Shown one piece after another: positions 18,097-27,900 of a stretch of 64,000 nucleotides of DNA. Each line of letters starts with the position of its first letter. Positions within the stretch are counted from its first letter, which is position 1. The position numbers were made by a program, and so were the translations under genes. Origin of the DNA: Eubacteriaceae bacterium. Lineage in GTDB: Bacteria > Bacillota > Clostridia > Eubacteriales > Eubacteriaceae. Location of the stretch: the NCBI GenBank assembly GCA_016650045.1, contig JAENWK010000003.1, positions 22,894 through 86,893 of the forward strand. Direction: 5' to 3'. Under the pieces are notes generated by a model, which had not been told where the DNA came from, did not search any database, and saw nothing but the letters and a program-made list of their open reading frames with translations.

Positions 18097-18936
18097 ATGA
18101 TAGAAACAGGAAAAATTCAAACACTTGAAATTAATCGAATTACAGCCATAGGGGCATTTTTATACGATGGCACAGATGCACAAAATGTGGTGCTCCTTCC
18201 AGAAAAAGAAGTGCCTAAAAGCGCCCGAGTCAATGATGATATTGAAGTCTTTGTCTATCGGGATTCTAAGGATCGAATCATCTCAACCACCCGCCGTCCT
18301 AAGATACTTTTAGGAGAGTTTGGTCATTTGAAAGTTGCAGATATTACAAAAGTTGGGGCTTTCATGGAATGGGGTCTCGAAAAAGATCTCTTACTCCCAT
18401 ACAATGAACAGACCACAAAGATTCAAAAAGGCCGGGATTATCTGGTATATCTTTATTTGGATAAAAGTGACCGACTTTGCGCAACCATGAAAATTTATCC
18501 ACTACTTAAAGTGGGCTCAGACCATAAAATCGGTGAATGGGTAGAAGGATATGTTTATCAGATCAACCCTGAATTAGGAGCTTTTGTGGCAGTGGAAAAC
18601 TTATACCATGGGCTGATTCTTATGAAGGATGCTGATATCGATATCCAATGTGGTGAAAAAGTGAACGCTCGGATTTCAGAAATTAGACTTGATGGAAAGC
18701 TTATCCTTACGCCTAATCGACAGGCATATAAAGAAATACCAAAGGATGCTATTTTAATATTAACAAAGATGAACGAAAATCAGGGACTCTTACCCTATAA
18801 TGATCATACCAGCCCACATATCATCAAGAAAGAATTAAATATGAGCAAAAGTTCCTTTAAGCGTGCTGTTGGTAAATTATTAAAAGAAAAAAAAGTGAGG
18901 ATCACCGAAAGAGGTATTGAAAAAAATGGAAGATAA
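18097..18936 (+). CDS. cvfB: S1-type RNA-binding protein, CvfB/YitL family
   Basis: Soluble protein (279 aa) with tandem S1-like OB domains and a C-terminal winged-helix segment. The repeated pattern is visible in VADITKVGAFMEWGLEKDLLLP, the family signature. The C-terminal part (HIIKKELNMSKSSFKRAVGK) is the winged-helix part. In staphylococci CvfB binds RNA and affects virulence gene expression; here a general RNA-binding role is all that can be inferred. ATG at 18097 is favoured over TTG at 18091 by the position of TGAGGT. Confidence 0.85.
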   Translation: MIETGKIQTLEINRITAIGAFLYDGTDAQNVVLLPEKEVPKSARVNDDIEVFVYRDSKDRIISTTRRPKILLGEFGHLKVADITKVGAFMEWGLEKDLLLPYNEQTTKIQKGRDYLVYLYLDKSDRLCATMKIYPLLKVGSDHKIGEWVEGYVYQINPELGAFVAVENLYHGLILMKDADIDIQCGEKVNARISEIRLDGKLILTPNRQAYKEIPKDAILILTKMNENQGLLPYNDHTSPHIIKKELNMSKSSFKRAVGKLLKEKKVRITERGIEKNGR

Positions 18937-20095
18937 TAAATCAAGAGTAGTAATTATGGGGTGTGAATCCTATGAGTCCAATCTGGTTTATGAAAAATTA
19001 AAATCTGCCATTGATTTACTGGGTGGAATCGAAGCTTTTGTTTCTAAAGAAGAAAAAGTTTTGCTTAAGCCAAACCTGCTGCGCGGACGAAACCCCGAAT
19101 CTGCAACAACCACGCATCCCGCAGTTTTTGAAGCCATGATACGGATTTTAAAAGAACATCAGATTGATAATTTATTTTATGGCGATTCTCCTGGAATTGG
19201 ATCCCCTTTAGGAGCTGCGAAGGAAAGTGGACTCACTCAAATCGCTGAAAAACACAAAGTGCCAATGCTTGATTTTAGCCATGGGAAGACCATGGATTTT
19301 TACCTGGGATTGGTGAAAAAACGATTTGAAATTGCCAACGGTGTATTGGAAAGTGATGTCATTATCAGTTTGGCAAAAATGAAGACTCACGGCTTAACTC
19401 GGATTACCGGTGCAGTGAAAAACCAGTTTGGTTGTGTTTATGGACTCAATAAAGGAACGTCACACGCCTGTTACCCTGATGCGTTAAGCTTTTCAAAAAT
19501 GATTGTGGATCTTAATCGATTTCTGAGTCCCAAATTAAGACTCTTCATTATGGATGGCATCCTGGCCATGGAAGGAAATGGACCGGCATCCGGAACGGCA
19601 GTACTCATGAAGGTGCTGTTAGTTTCCGATGATCCTGTGGCTTTAGATGCTACCTATGCTCGAATGATCAATTTAGATCCAACCTTTGTTCCCACCATCG
19701 TCCTTGGTGAGGAAATGAAATTAGGTAATGCTTCCGAGGAAAGTATCAAACTTTTAGGGGATCCCATGGAAAAATTCTTCAATCCCAATTTTGATGTTGT
19801 TCGAGAACAGGTTGATGAAAAAGTTGTCTCAGGCTTGGGCTCTTTAACAAAGATTAAGGGAATTCTCGTGCGAAAACCAGTAGTTGATAAGGATAAATGT
19901 ATTGGCTGCGGCATATGCGAGAAAAGTTGTCCTTTAGAGAAAAAAGCCATCAAAATGGTTCAGCGTAAGCGTAGAAGCTACCCTCTTTATTATTATGACC
20001 GTTGCATTCGCTGTTATTGTTGCCAGGAAATGTGTCCGGAAGGCGCAATTTCTATTAAAACCCCACTTTTGGGTAAACTCATTGTTTATAGATAA
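18926..20095 (+). CDS. DUF362 protein with C-terminal ferredoxin domain
   Basis: Iron-sulfur protein (389 aa) of unknown function. The N-terminal DUF362 domain shows KVLLKPNLL and the GDSPGIGSP segment. The C-terminal 75 residues hold two [4Fe-4S] clusters, CIGCGICEKSC and CIRCYCCQEMC. Such proteins are common in anaerobes and are suspected redox partners, without a settled role. It overlaps cvfB by 11 bases. ATG at 18926, ten bases after GAGGT, is preferred over TTG at 18917. Confidence 0.85.
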   Translation: MEDNKSRVVIMGCESYESNLVYEKLKSAIDLLGGIEAFVSKEEKVLLKPNLLRGRNPESATTTHPAVFEAMIRILKEHQIDNLFYGDSPGIGSPLGAAKESGLTQIAEKHKVPMLDFSHGKTMDFYLGLVKKRFEIANGVLESDVIISLAKMKTHGLTRITGAVKNQFGCVYGLNKGTSHACYPDALSFSKMIVDLNRFLSPKLRLFIMDGILAMEGNGPASGTAVLMKVLLVSDDPVALDATYARMINLDPTFVPTIVLGEEMKLGNASEESIKLLGDPMEKFFNPNFDVVREQVDEKVVSGLGSLTKIKGILVRKPVVDKDKCIGCGICEKSCPLEKKAIKMVQRKRRSYPLYYYDRCIRCYCCQEMCPEGAISIKTPLLGKLIVYR

Positions 20096-20116
20096 AAATA
20101 ATAATTTTAATATAAA

Positions 20117-20155
20117 AGATCAGAATCTGTTTAATTTCAGGAACTGGTCTTTTTA
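20117..20155 (+). terminator. Terminator after the DUF362 gene
   Basis: A seven-pair stem (20117-20123 with 20144-20150, one G-U), with a further CTG/CAG pairing inside, is followed by a T run. Confidence 0.65.
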
Positions 20156-20191
20156 ATTTTTTAAAATACTCTTTATATATAAAAAAAACCA

Positions 20192-20220
20192 TTGACAGAT
20201 TACAGATGATTGAATATGAT
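20192..20220 (+). promoter_or_regulatory. Promoter of ilvBN
   Basis: A perfect TTGACA (20192-20197) and TATGAT (20215-20220) are separated by 17 bases. The distance to the start codon leaves no room for a T-box leader. Confidence 0.75.
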
Positions 20221-20243
20221 GTTCCGAAATACTTGAAAAGGGA

Positions 20244-21890
20244 GTGATTCCACTGTTAGCATCAAAATTAATTTTAAAGTGTCTCGAAAGAGAAAATGTT
20301 GAGTATGTGTTTGGTTATCCGGGAGGTGCTGTGTTACCTCTATATGAAGCGTTTAGAACATCCCCAATTAAACATATTTTAGTGCGTAACGAACAGGCGG
20401 GACCCCATTATGCCAGTGGATATGCCCGTGAGTCAGGGAGAGTCGGAGTGTGTCTTGCAACTTCAGGTCCGGGTGCGACAAACTTGGTGACTGGCATTGC
20501 CACGGCCTATCTTGATTCTATTCCAATTGTGGCCATTACCGGGCAGGTGGATCGCGCCCTCATTGGAACTGATGCTTTCCAGGAAGCGGATATTACCGGA
20601 GCTACTGCACCTTTTACAAAGCATAGCTATTTGGTTAAGAATGCTGCTGATATTCCAAGAATATTCAGAGAAGCATTTCATATTGCATCTACCGGCCGAC
20701 CGGGACCGGTACTCATTGATATTCCAAGAGATGTTCAGTTGGAAAATGTTAAAACCCCATTGACTTGGGACAAGGTTGAAATTTTAGGCTATAATCCGAC
20801 CTACACCGGTCATAGCGGACAAATTAAACGGGCTGTTAAAAAAATAAAAGAAGCAAATCATCCGGTGATTTATGCCGGTGGCGGTGTGATATTAGGCCAT
20901 GCCGAAAAAGAGCTTTTGGCTTTTGTGGAAAAAAACAACATTCCCGTGATTACTTCGCTGATGGGAATAGGAAGCTTTCCCGAAGATCATCCATTATACT
21001 GTGGAATTGTGGGAAGTCATGGTTTCGAATATTCTAATGTGGTGATGAATGCATCAGATCTGATTATTAATATTGGCGCCCGGATGTCCAATCGTGCTAC
21101 CTCAAATCTGACAAACTTTGAAAATAACATCGAGTTTGTTCATATTGATATTGATCCGGCTGAAATAGGCAAAAACATGGAAGCCAACATTCCCATTGTT
21201 GGGGATGCAAAAACAATTTTAATCGGCCTTTTAGAAAAAGATACGGTTGGAGAGCATACCCAGTGGCTTTCAGATATTGAACTTATGAAGGTGAAATATC
21301 CCCTGGTGTATGATGCTGATCCACCTTGTAGTGAATTAATCAATCCCAAGGTCTTATTCAGAGCTCTTTCTGGCATGACCTCGGATAATGCCACGATGGT
21401 TGCTGATGTTGGCCTGAATCAGATTTGGTCAGCATTATATTATCGTATTATTAAAGATCGTAAGTTTTTCACTTCTGGTGGCCTGGGAACCATGGGTTAC
21501 AGTATACCAGCCGCCAGTGGTGCCTGCTTTGCCACACTTGATAATCCTAAAGAAATTTTTGTTGTTTGCGGTGATGGCAGCTTCCAAATGGGAATGGGTG
21601 AACTTGGCGTGATTGCAGAGTATCAGCTTAATGTTAATATTATTCTGATTACCAACACCAAACTTGGAATGGTTAGGCAACTTCAGTTTGATAATTATGG
21701 CAAAGACCATTACAGTGGCACGGATCTTAATTTTGAAATTGATTTTATGAAGCTTGCCGAAGCCTATGGCATCAAAGGCTTTAAAGTGGATAATAATGCA
21801 GACTTTGAAAAAGTCATGCCTGAAGCGATTAAGCACAAGGGACCAACATTGATCCAGTGCCAGGTCCATCCGGATTTCATTAGAATATAG
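20244..21890 (+). CDS. ilvB: Acetolactate synthase large subunit
   Basis: Thiamine-diphosphate-dependent synthase (about 548 aa) making acetolactate or acetohydroxybutyrate, the first shared step of branched-chain amino acid synthesis. The N-terminal domain carries the catalytic Glu in VRNEQAGPHYASGYA. The C-terminal cofactor motif begins at GDGSFQM and ends in the ITN segment. The start is uncertain. GTG at 20244 directly abuts the Shine-Dalgarno-like AAGGGAGTGAT, whereas the in-frame CTG at 20253 is spaced ideally from it. The length is slightly below the usual 560-590. ilvN follows ten bases later. Confidence 0.92.
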   Translation: MIPLLASKLILKCLERENVEYVFGYPGGAVLPLYEAFRTSPIKHILVRNEQAGPHYASGYARESGRVGVCLATSGPGATNLVTGIATAYLDSIPIVAITGQVDRALIGTDAFQEADITGATAPFTKHSYLVKNAADIPRIFREAFHIASTGRPGPVLIDIPRDVQLENVKTPLTWDKVEILGYNPTYTGHSGQIKRAVKKIKEANHPVIYAGGGVILGHAEKELLAFVEKNNIPVITSLMGIGSFPEDHPLYCGIVGSHGFEYSNVVMNASDLIINIGARMSNRATSNLTNFENNIEFVHIDIDPAEIGKNMEANIPIVGDAKTILIGLLEKDTVGEHTQWLSDIELMKVKYPLVYDADPPCSELINPKVLFRALSGMTSDNATMVADVGLNQIWSALYYRIIKDRKFFTSGGLGTMGYSIPAASGACFATLDNPKEIFVVCGDGSFQMGMGELGVIAEYQLNVNIILITNTKLGMVRQLQFDNYGKDHYSGTDLNFEIDFMKLAEAYGIKGFKVDNNADFEKVMPEAIKHKGPTLIQCQVHPDFIRI

Positions 21891-21900
21891 AGGGAGAGAT

Positions 21901-22398
21901 ATGGAAAAAAAAACCTGTTTGTCATTACTCGTAGAAAATAATTTTGGTGTTCTAAGTCGGATATCCGGTTTATTTGCAAGACGAGGGTATAATATTGATA
22001 GTCTTACCGTAGGAACCACCGAGGATGCAAAATTTTCTCGGATCACCATTACTGTTACTGGTGATGAACAAATTCTGATTCAAATTAAGAAGCAGCTCAA
22101 CAAACTGATTGATGTGATTACAGTCATTGAATTAAAGCCAGAAGAGTCCATTACCAGGGAACTTGTTTTTATTAAGGTGAAAACCGATGATATTACACGG
22201 TCTCAAATTGTGGAAATTGCTAATATGTTCCGAGCAAATATTGTCGATGTTGCCAGAGAAAGTCTGGTCATAGAGATTACTGGAACTCGGCATAAAATTG
22301 AAGGCTTTTTTAATATGATTGAACCTTATGGAATTTTGGAATTTGTCCGTTCTGGCGATACTGGTTTACAACGTGGAGCACATGTTTTATCCTTTTAG
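21901..22398 (+). CDS. ilvN: Acetolactate synthase small (regulatory) subunit
   Basis: Regulatory subunit (165 aa) that gives valine feedback control of IlvB. The N-terminal ACT domain is typical (LLVENNFGVLSRISGLFARR, then the YNIDSL segment), and the C-terminal half matches the family (VDVARESLVIEITG). It is the last gene of a two-gene operon; no other ilv or leu genes are in the window. Confidence 0.95.
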   Translation: MEKKTCLSLLVENNFGVLSRISGLFARRGYNIDSLTVGTTEDAKFSRITITVTGDEQILIQIKKQLNKLIDVITVIELKPEESITRELVFIKVKTDDITRSQIVEIANMFRANIVDVARESLVIEITGTRHKIEGFFNMIEPYGILEFVRSGDTGLQRGAHVLSF

Positions 22399-22424
22399 TC
22401 ATTAATGTTGAGTTTTATAAAAAT

Positions 22425-22462
22425 GTCATTGACCGCTGGAATTTTTTCCAGCGGTCAATGAC
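22425..22462. terminator. Perfect 17-bp hairpin after ilvN
   Basis: The arms 22425-22441 and 22446-22462 are perfectly complementary with a four-base TTTT loop. There is no T run after it on the plus strand (GTTTATG), so it may act as a weak terminator or a 3' stabiliser. A short T run exists on the minus side. Confidence 0.6.
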
Positions 22463-22544
22463 GTTTATGCAGTTGCTACAAAGGAAAACGAAAGATTGTT
22501 CATAATAAACTAGCATTAAACCATTTTTTATCATATGAAAAGTG

Positions 22545-22550
22545 TATAAT
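22545..22550 (+). promoter_or_regulatory. Possible -10 box of the stn operon
   Basis: A perfect TATAAT lies 61 bases upstream of stnA. The expected -35 position has only a T-rich sequence with weak similarity to TTGACA, so an activator could be involved. This is an inference from one box only. Confidence 0.4.
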
Positions 22551-22611
22551 TATAAAGAATGAATAATTTTAAATTACTATATCTGCTGAATTTGAAAGGA
22601 GTTTTAATTAT

Positions 22612-23151
22612 ATGAGTCACGAAACACATGAACATGGTTGCGGCTGTGGCTGCAATGACGAAAGGATTAAGCCCTTCGATGATTTAACATCGGTACTTAA
22701 AAAATATGCCGATGTCCCGGGAAGTCTGATTACTGTTTTACAGAAAGCCCAGGAGATTTATGGGTTTTTATCATTTGATTTAATGCGTTATATTGCCTTG
22801 GAAACAGATATCAGTATCGCAAAGGTTTATGGCGTGGCCACCTTTTATACCCAATTTCGCTTTGAACCGATCGGAAAATATCTGGTGATGCTATGCCAGG
22901 GAACCGCCTGTCATGTCAATGGGGCCAAGATGATTGAAGAAGTCGTCATGGACGATTTAAATATTAAAGAAGGCGAAACTACGGCGGATGGACTGTTCAC
23001 ATTAAACAATGTCGCCTGTTTAGGCTGCTGCAGTCTTTCCCCGGTGATGATGATTAATGACACGACCTATGGTCAGCTGACCCCGGATAAGGTTAAGAAT
23101 ATCCTGACCGAAATTAAAGAAAAGAATGATTCTCAGGAGGGCCAGAAATGA
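22612..23151 (+). CDS. stnA: Stn transhydrogenase NuoE-like subunit
   Basis: Thioredoxin-fold [2Fe-2S] subunit (179 aa) of the NuoE/HydC type. The four cluster cysteines are visible in MLCQGTACHVNGA and NVACLGCCSLSP. Like its relatives it begins with a helical domain (residues about 20-80). The extreme N-terminus is unusual, with three histidines followed by CGCGC (residues 3-14). AAAGGAG precedes the ATG. It is encoded directly before a NuoF-like and an NfnB/NuoG-like subunit, the arrangement of the Sporomusa Stn complex. The order alone would also fit a HydABC hydrogenase, but the third gene excludes that. Confidence 0.88.
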   Translation: MSHETHEHGCGCGCNDERIKPFDDLTSVLKKYADVPGSLITVLQKAQEIYGFLSFDLMRYIALETDISIAKVYGVATFYTQFRFEPIGKYLVMLCQGTACHVNGAKMIEEVVMDDLNIKEGETTADGLFTLNNVACLGCCSLSPVMMINDTTYGQLTPDKVKNILTEIKEKNDSQEGQK

Positions 23152-24899
23152 AAATAGTGATTGGAAAAGGAAGCTGCGGCATTGCCGCCGGAGCCAATAA
23201 AATACAAAGTGCCTTTGAAGAAAATCTTTCTTTAGCAGGCCTTGATATCCCGATTGAGACCACCGGATGTATTGGTGCCTGTTACCTTGAACCCATTGTT
23301 GATGTTTTTGATGATGCGGGGAACAAGATCACTTTTGTGAATGTGACAACCGATAACGCCAGAGAAATTGTGGAACAACACATTTTAGAAAAACAAGCCC
23401 TTAAAGGACTTCAGATTACCGACGCCGACATGACCATGATCGGCAAACAAAAACGGATTGTCCTAAAAAACTCCGGGATTATTAATCCGGAGCGGATTGA
23501 AGATTATTTATCAGTGGATGGCTATGAGGCGGCAAAAAAATGTCTGACCGAATTAACCCCGGAAGAGATTATTGAAACCCTTAAAATCGCCGGGCTTAAG
23601 GGCCGGGGCGGTGCCGGCTTTCCAACCTGGTTTAAGTGGAATGCTGCTTATAAATCTCCGGGAGCCGTTAAATATATGGTATGTAATGCTGACGAAGGGG
23701 ATCCCGGGGCCTTCATGGACCGCAGCGTTTTAGAAAGTGATCCTCATGCCCTCATTGAAGGGATGCTTATTGGGGCCAGAGCCATCGGCGCCAACGAAGG
23801 CGTGGTTTATGTTCGAGCCGAATACCCCCTAGCCATTGTCAGGTTGCAGGGCGCCATTAACCAGGCCCGGGAAAGCGGCTATCTGGGGGAAAATATCTTT
23901 AATACCGGATTCGACTTCGATTTGCGGATCAAAGCCGGAGCCGGAGCCTTTGTCTGTGGCGAAGAAACCGCCCTCATTGCCTCTCTGGAAGGGGAACGGG
24001 GCATGCCCCGATTAAAGCCGCCATTTCCAGCCCAGAAAGGCTATTGGAACAAGCCGACCAACATTAACAACGTGGAAACCTTTGCCAACGTACCCTGGAT
24101 TTTCAGAAATGGCGGGGAAGCCTATGCGGCCATCGGCACCAAAGACAGCAAGGGCACCAAGGTCTTCGCCCTGACCGGCAAGATTGCCCATGGCGGTCTG
24201 GTTGAAATTCCGATGGGACTGACGCTTCGGGATGTTATTTATGACATTGGCGGCGGCATCAAAAATAACAAAGCATTTAAAGCCGTGCAGATGGGCGGCC
24301 CTTCCGGGGGATGCGTTCCTGATTCACTGCTGGATACGCTCATCGACTATGGTGAAATTACCAGAACCGGTGCCATTATGGGATCCGGCGGCATGGTGGT
24401 CATGGATGAAACTACCTGTATGGTGGATATGGCCCGTTTCTTTCTGGATTTCACCTGTAAAGAATCCTGTGGAAAATGCACCTATTGCCGGGTTGGAACT
24501 AAAAGAATGCTTGAAATTCTGACCCGCATTACCAAGGGTCAGGGGGTTGACGGCGATATTGAGCTGTTGGAAGAGCTGTGTTATAAAATTAAAGAAGGAT
24601 CTATGTGTGGTTTGGGACAAACAGCGCCAAACCCGATATTAACCACCATTAAATATTTCAGAAACGAATATGAAGACCATATTTATAATAAAAAATGCAC
24701 CGCCAGGAGTTGTAAAGCGCTATTGACCTATGCGATTAATGAAGAAAATTGTATCGGTTGTGGCAGCTGTAAAAAGAAATGCCCGGTGGAAGCCATTGAA
24801 GGTGAAAAGAAAAAAGTTCATAAAATAAACCAGGACCTTTGTATTAAATGCGGGAAATGTTTCACCGTTTGTAAATTCGATGCAGTCCTGGTGGACTAG
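23148..24899 (+). CDS. stnB: Stn transhydrogenase NuoF-like flavoprotein subunit
   Basis: NAD(H)- and FMN-binding subunit (583 aa) of the NuoF/HydB type, in Stn and Hyd enzymes part of the bifurcating core. Order: an N-terminal [2Fe-2S] thioredoxin-like domain (Cys10, then TTGCIGACYLEP), the nucleotide/FMN domain with GLKGRGGAGFPTWFKW and GAGAFVCGEETALIASLEGE, the [4Fe-4S] domain with ESCGKCTYCRVG and CGLGQTAPNP, and a C-terminal two-cluster ferredoxin (CIGCGSCKKKCP, CIKCGKCFTVCK). ATGA overlap with stnA. Base composition is visibly richer in G+C than the flanking genes. Confidence 0.9.
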   Translation: MKIVIGKGSCGIAAGANKIQSAFEENLSLAGLDIPIETTGCIGACYLEPIVDVFDDAGNKITFVNVTTDNAREIVEQHILEKQALKGLQITDADMTMIGKQKRIVLKNSGIINPERIEDYLSVDGYEAAKKCLTELTPEEIIETLKIAGLKGRGGAGFPTWFKWNAAYKSPGAVKYMVCNADEGDPGAFMDRSVLESDPHALIEGMLIGARAIGANEGVVYVRAEYPLAIVRLQGAINQARESGYLGENIFNTGFDFDLRIKAGAGAFVCGEETALIASLEGERGMPRLKPPFPAQKGYWNKPTNINNVETFANVPWIFRNGGEAYAAIGTKDSKGTKVFALTGKIAHGGLVEIPMGLTLRDVIYDIGGGIKNNKAFKAVQMGGPSGGCVPDSLLDTLIDYGEITRTGAIMGSGGMVVMDETTCMVDMARFFLDFTCKESCGKCTYCRVGTKRMLEILTRITKGQGVDGDIELLEELCYKIKEGSMCGLGQTAPNPILTTIKYFRNEYEDHIYNKKCTARSCKALLTYAINEENCIGCGSCKKKCPVEAIEGEKKKVHKINQDLCIKCGKCFTVCKFDAVLVD

Positions 24900-24913
24900 A
24901 AAGGAGTGGGAAA

Positions 24914-27900
24914 ATGAAAAAATTTAAATTAAATATAGATGGTAAAGAAGTCACCGGCTTTCCGGGACAAACGATTTTAGAAATTGCCCGGGAAAATAAC
25001 ATCGATATTCCCACACTTTGTTATGATGAACGGCTGGAAATTTTTGGATCCTGCGGACTTTGTATGGTCGAGGTGGAAGGCATTCCCAAACTGTTCAAAG
25101 CCTGTGCCACAGAAATTTCGAAAAATATGGTCGTTAAAACAAAAACCGATCGTGTGATCGAATCACGAAAAACAAATCTGGAGCTGCTGCTGTCCAAACA
25201 TATCGGAGATTGTGTTGCCCCTTGTAAGCTTGCCTGTCCGGGAACAACCGACTGCCAGGGTTATGTGGGCCTTATTGCCAATGGGGAGTTTAAAGAAGCC
25301 CTGAAGCTGATTAAAGAACAGCTGCCGCTGCCGGGATGTATCGGCCGGGTTTGCCCGCATCCCTGTGAAACAGCCTGTCGCCGGGGAGAAGTGGATGAAC
25401 CCATTGCCATTGCCTGGCTCAAACGTTTTGCCGGTGATTTTGATTTGACCCATGACCTGTTCTTACCGGAAATTAAAGAAGCCACCGGCAAATCCATCGG
25501 GATTATCGGTGGCGGCCCAGGCGGTCTCACTGCTGCCTACTACCTGATCCAGTCCGGCCATGACGTCATCATTTATGAAGCGATGCCGAAAATGGGGGGA
25601 ATGTTGCGCTATGGTATTCCCGAATACCGTTTGCCCAAAGGGATTGTAGATGAAGAAGTGGGACTCATAGAAGAAATGGGCGTTGTTTTTAAAAACAATG
25701 TCCGCGTTGGGAAAGATATCGCTTTTGACACCATCCGCGAAAACCACGATGCGGTTTTTGTGGCCCTGGGGGCGTGGACAAGCTCGGGACTGCGCTGTGA
25801 CGGTATCGACGCCAAAAACGTCATTGGCGGCATTGAACTGCTGCAACAGGTGGCCAATAATGAACCCATTGTGTTAGGTGAGAAAGTCGCCATTGTCGGT
25901 GGTGGGAATACCGCTATGGATGCCTGTCGCACGGCCCTGCGACTGGGCGCAAAAGAAGTCACGAATATCTACAGGCGAACCATTGCCGAAATGCCTGCGG
26001 AACAAATTGAAATCACTGAAGCCCAGGAAGAAGGCGTTGTCTTTAAAAACCTGGCCAGCCCCATTGAAGTCATTAAAGGGGCAGACGGACAGATTGTTCA
26101 AATGCGTCTCCAAAAAATGGCTTTGGGGGAACCGGATGCCAGCGGACGTCGCCGTCCGGTACCCATTAAAGGGGAAGAAGAAACCATTGCTGTGGATACC
26201 CTGATTCTGGCCATTGGCCAGGGGATTAATCCCGAGGGACTGACGGCATTGACCCTGACTAAATTTAATACTGTGGCTGCCGATGAACAAACCTTCAGAA
26301 CCAGTTTAGAAGGGGTTTTCGCCGCCGGAGATTGTATTAACGATGGCGCGTCCATTGCCATTAAAGCCATTGGGGATGCCAAAAAAGCAGTTGGCTTTAT
26401 TGAAGGCTATTTAAAAGGCGAAGACATTCAGTATCACGAACCGTACTACGTGACCAGGGAATCGGCAGATCCCGATTATCTGGAAAGCATTAAAAAGAAT
26501 AAACGACCGACAATGAGTCACCTAACCCCGAATGAGAGAAATGACAATTTTCTGGAAGTGGTGGAAGGGTTTGATCCAATCCAGGCGGTGGCCGAAGCCA
26601 ACCGTTGTCTGGAGTGCGGGTGTCAGGATTATTTTGAGTGCAAACTCATTAAAAATGCCAATGCCTATGATGTGAAACCGGCCCGGTTTGCCGGAGCCAA
26701 TCCCGAGAAAAAAATCCAGGAGGATCATCCTTTTGTGATAAGGGACAACAATAAGTGCATTACCTGTGGCCTGTGCGTCCGGGTTTGTGATGAAATTGTG
26801 GGCGCCTCTGCCCTGGGTTTGGTGGATCGTGGATTTGAAACCGAAATCGAGCCGGCTTTAAAACAACCACTGGCCGAAACCGGATGTATCAGCTGCGGTT
26901 TATGTATCAGTGTTTGTCCCACTGGCGCCTTAAAAGAAGGTTTAATCGGAATAAAAACCGTGCCAATGAATACCAGCAAAACCGAAAGCACCTGTGGCTA
27001 CTGTTCCGCCGGTTGCCAGACCGTCATTGAATCCATGGGGGACACCATCATCAAAGCGGTTCCTCAGTCAAACCAACCCCGGCTTAATCAGGGCGTGATG
27101 TGCGGCCGCGGCCGTTTTGGAACGAATCTGGTCCAATGGGGAGATCGGCTGACCACACCACTGATTCGCAATAAACAGGGTAAACTTGAAGAAGCCAGCT
27201 GGTATGACGCCTTTGTCACCATTGCTAAAAAAGCTCAGAGCATTGCCGCCCGCTATGGTGCGGAGACCTTAAAAATGGGCATTTCACCTAAATATACCAA
27301 CGAAGAAATTTATGCCATGACCCAGCTTGCCAAAGGTCTTCGGGCTGAAACTTTTAGTTTCAGCAACGTGGTTAAGGGCGAAGCGAACGTTCTTACCGGT
27401 GACTATATGGTTCAGGAGATGGATGCGTTGATTTCAGCTGACGTCATTCTTGTATTGGGATTCCTCCCGGTGAATAACCCTATTGTGAAATACAAACTGG
27501 TTCAGGCTTCAAAAAACGGGGCTGAAATCTTTGTGATTAATCACATTGAAAGTGGTTTTGACAAGTTTGGGGATGAATTCATTACCGATTGTGAGGATTT
27601 AGAATTTTTGGGAGAAATCACAAAATACGTTCTTGAAAATGGGGAACTTAATCCCCAGGCCAACAACAGTGAGAGCCTAAAAGCTTCGCTGAAAGACTTT
27701 GATATTTGCCCAGAGGCTGAATTTATCGGTGCCGGATTAGTCAAAGCCAAAAACCCGGTGATTGTTCTGGGCGATAAATATGTAACCATGGAAACAGCTA
27801 CCCTGGCCGGTAATATTATGGGTCTTTTAGGTAAAGTAGAAGGCAGCCGACAGGGAATTTTCAGAGTGGCGGTAAAGAATAACAGTGTTGGCTTAAATGC

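Noticed and set aside
25163-26382. Several long minus-strand open frames inside stnC
   Set aside because: They are antisense shadows of a G+C-rich coding region; none has a ribosome-binding site or a recognisable protein.
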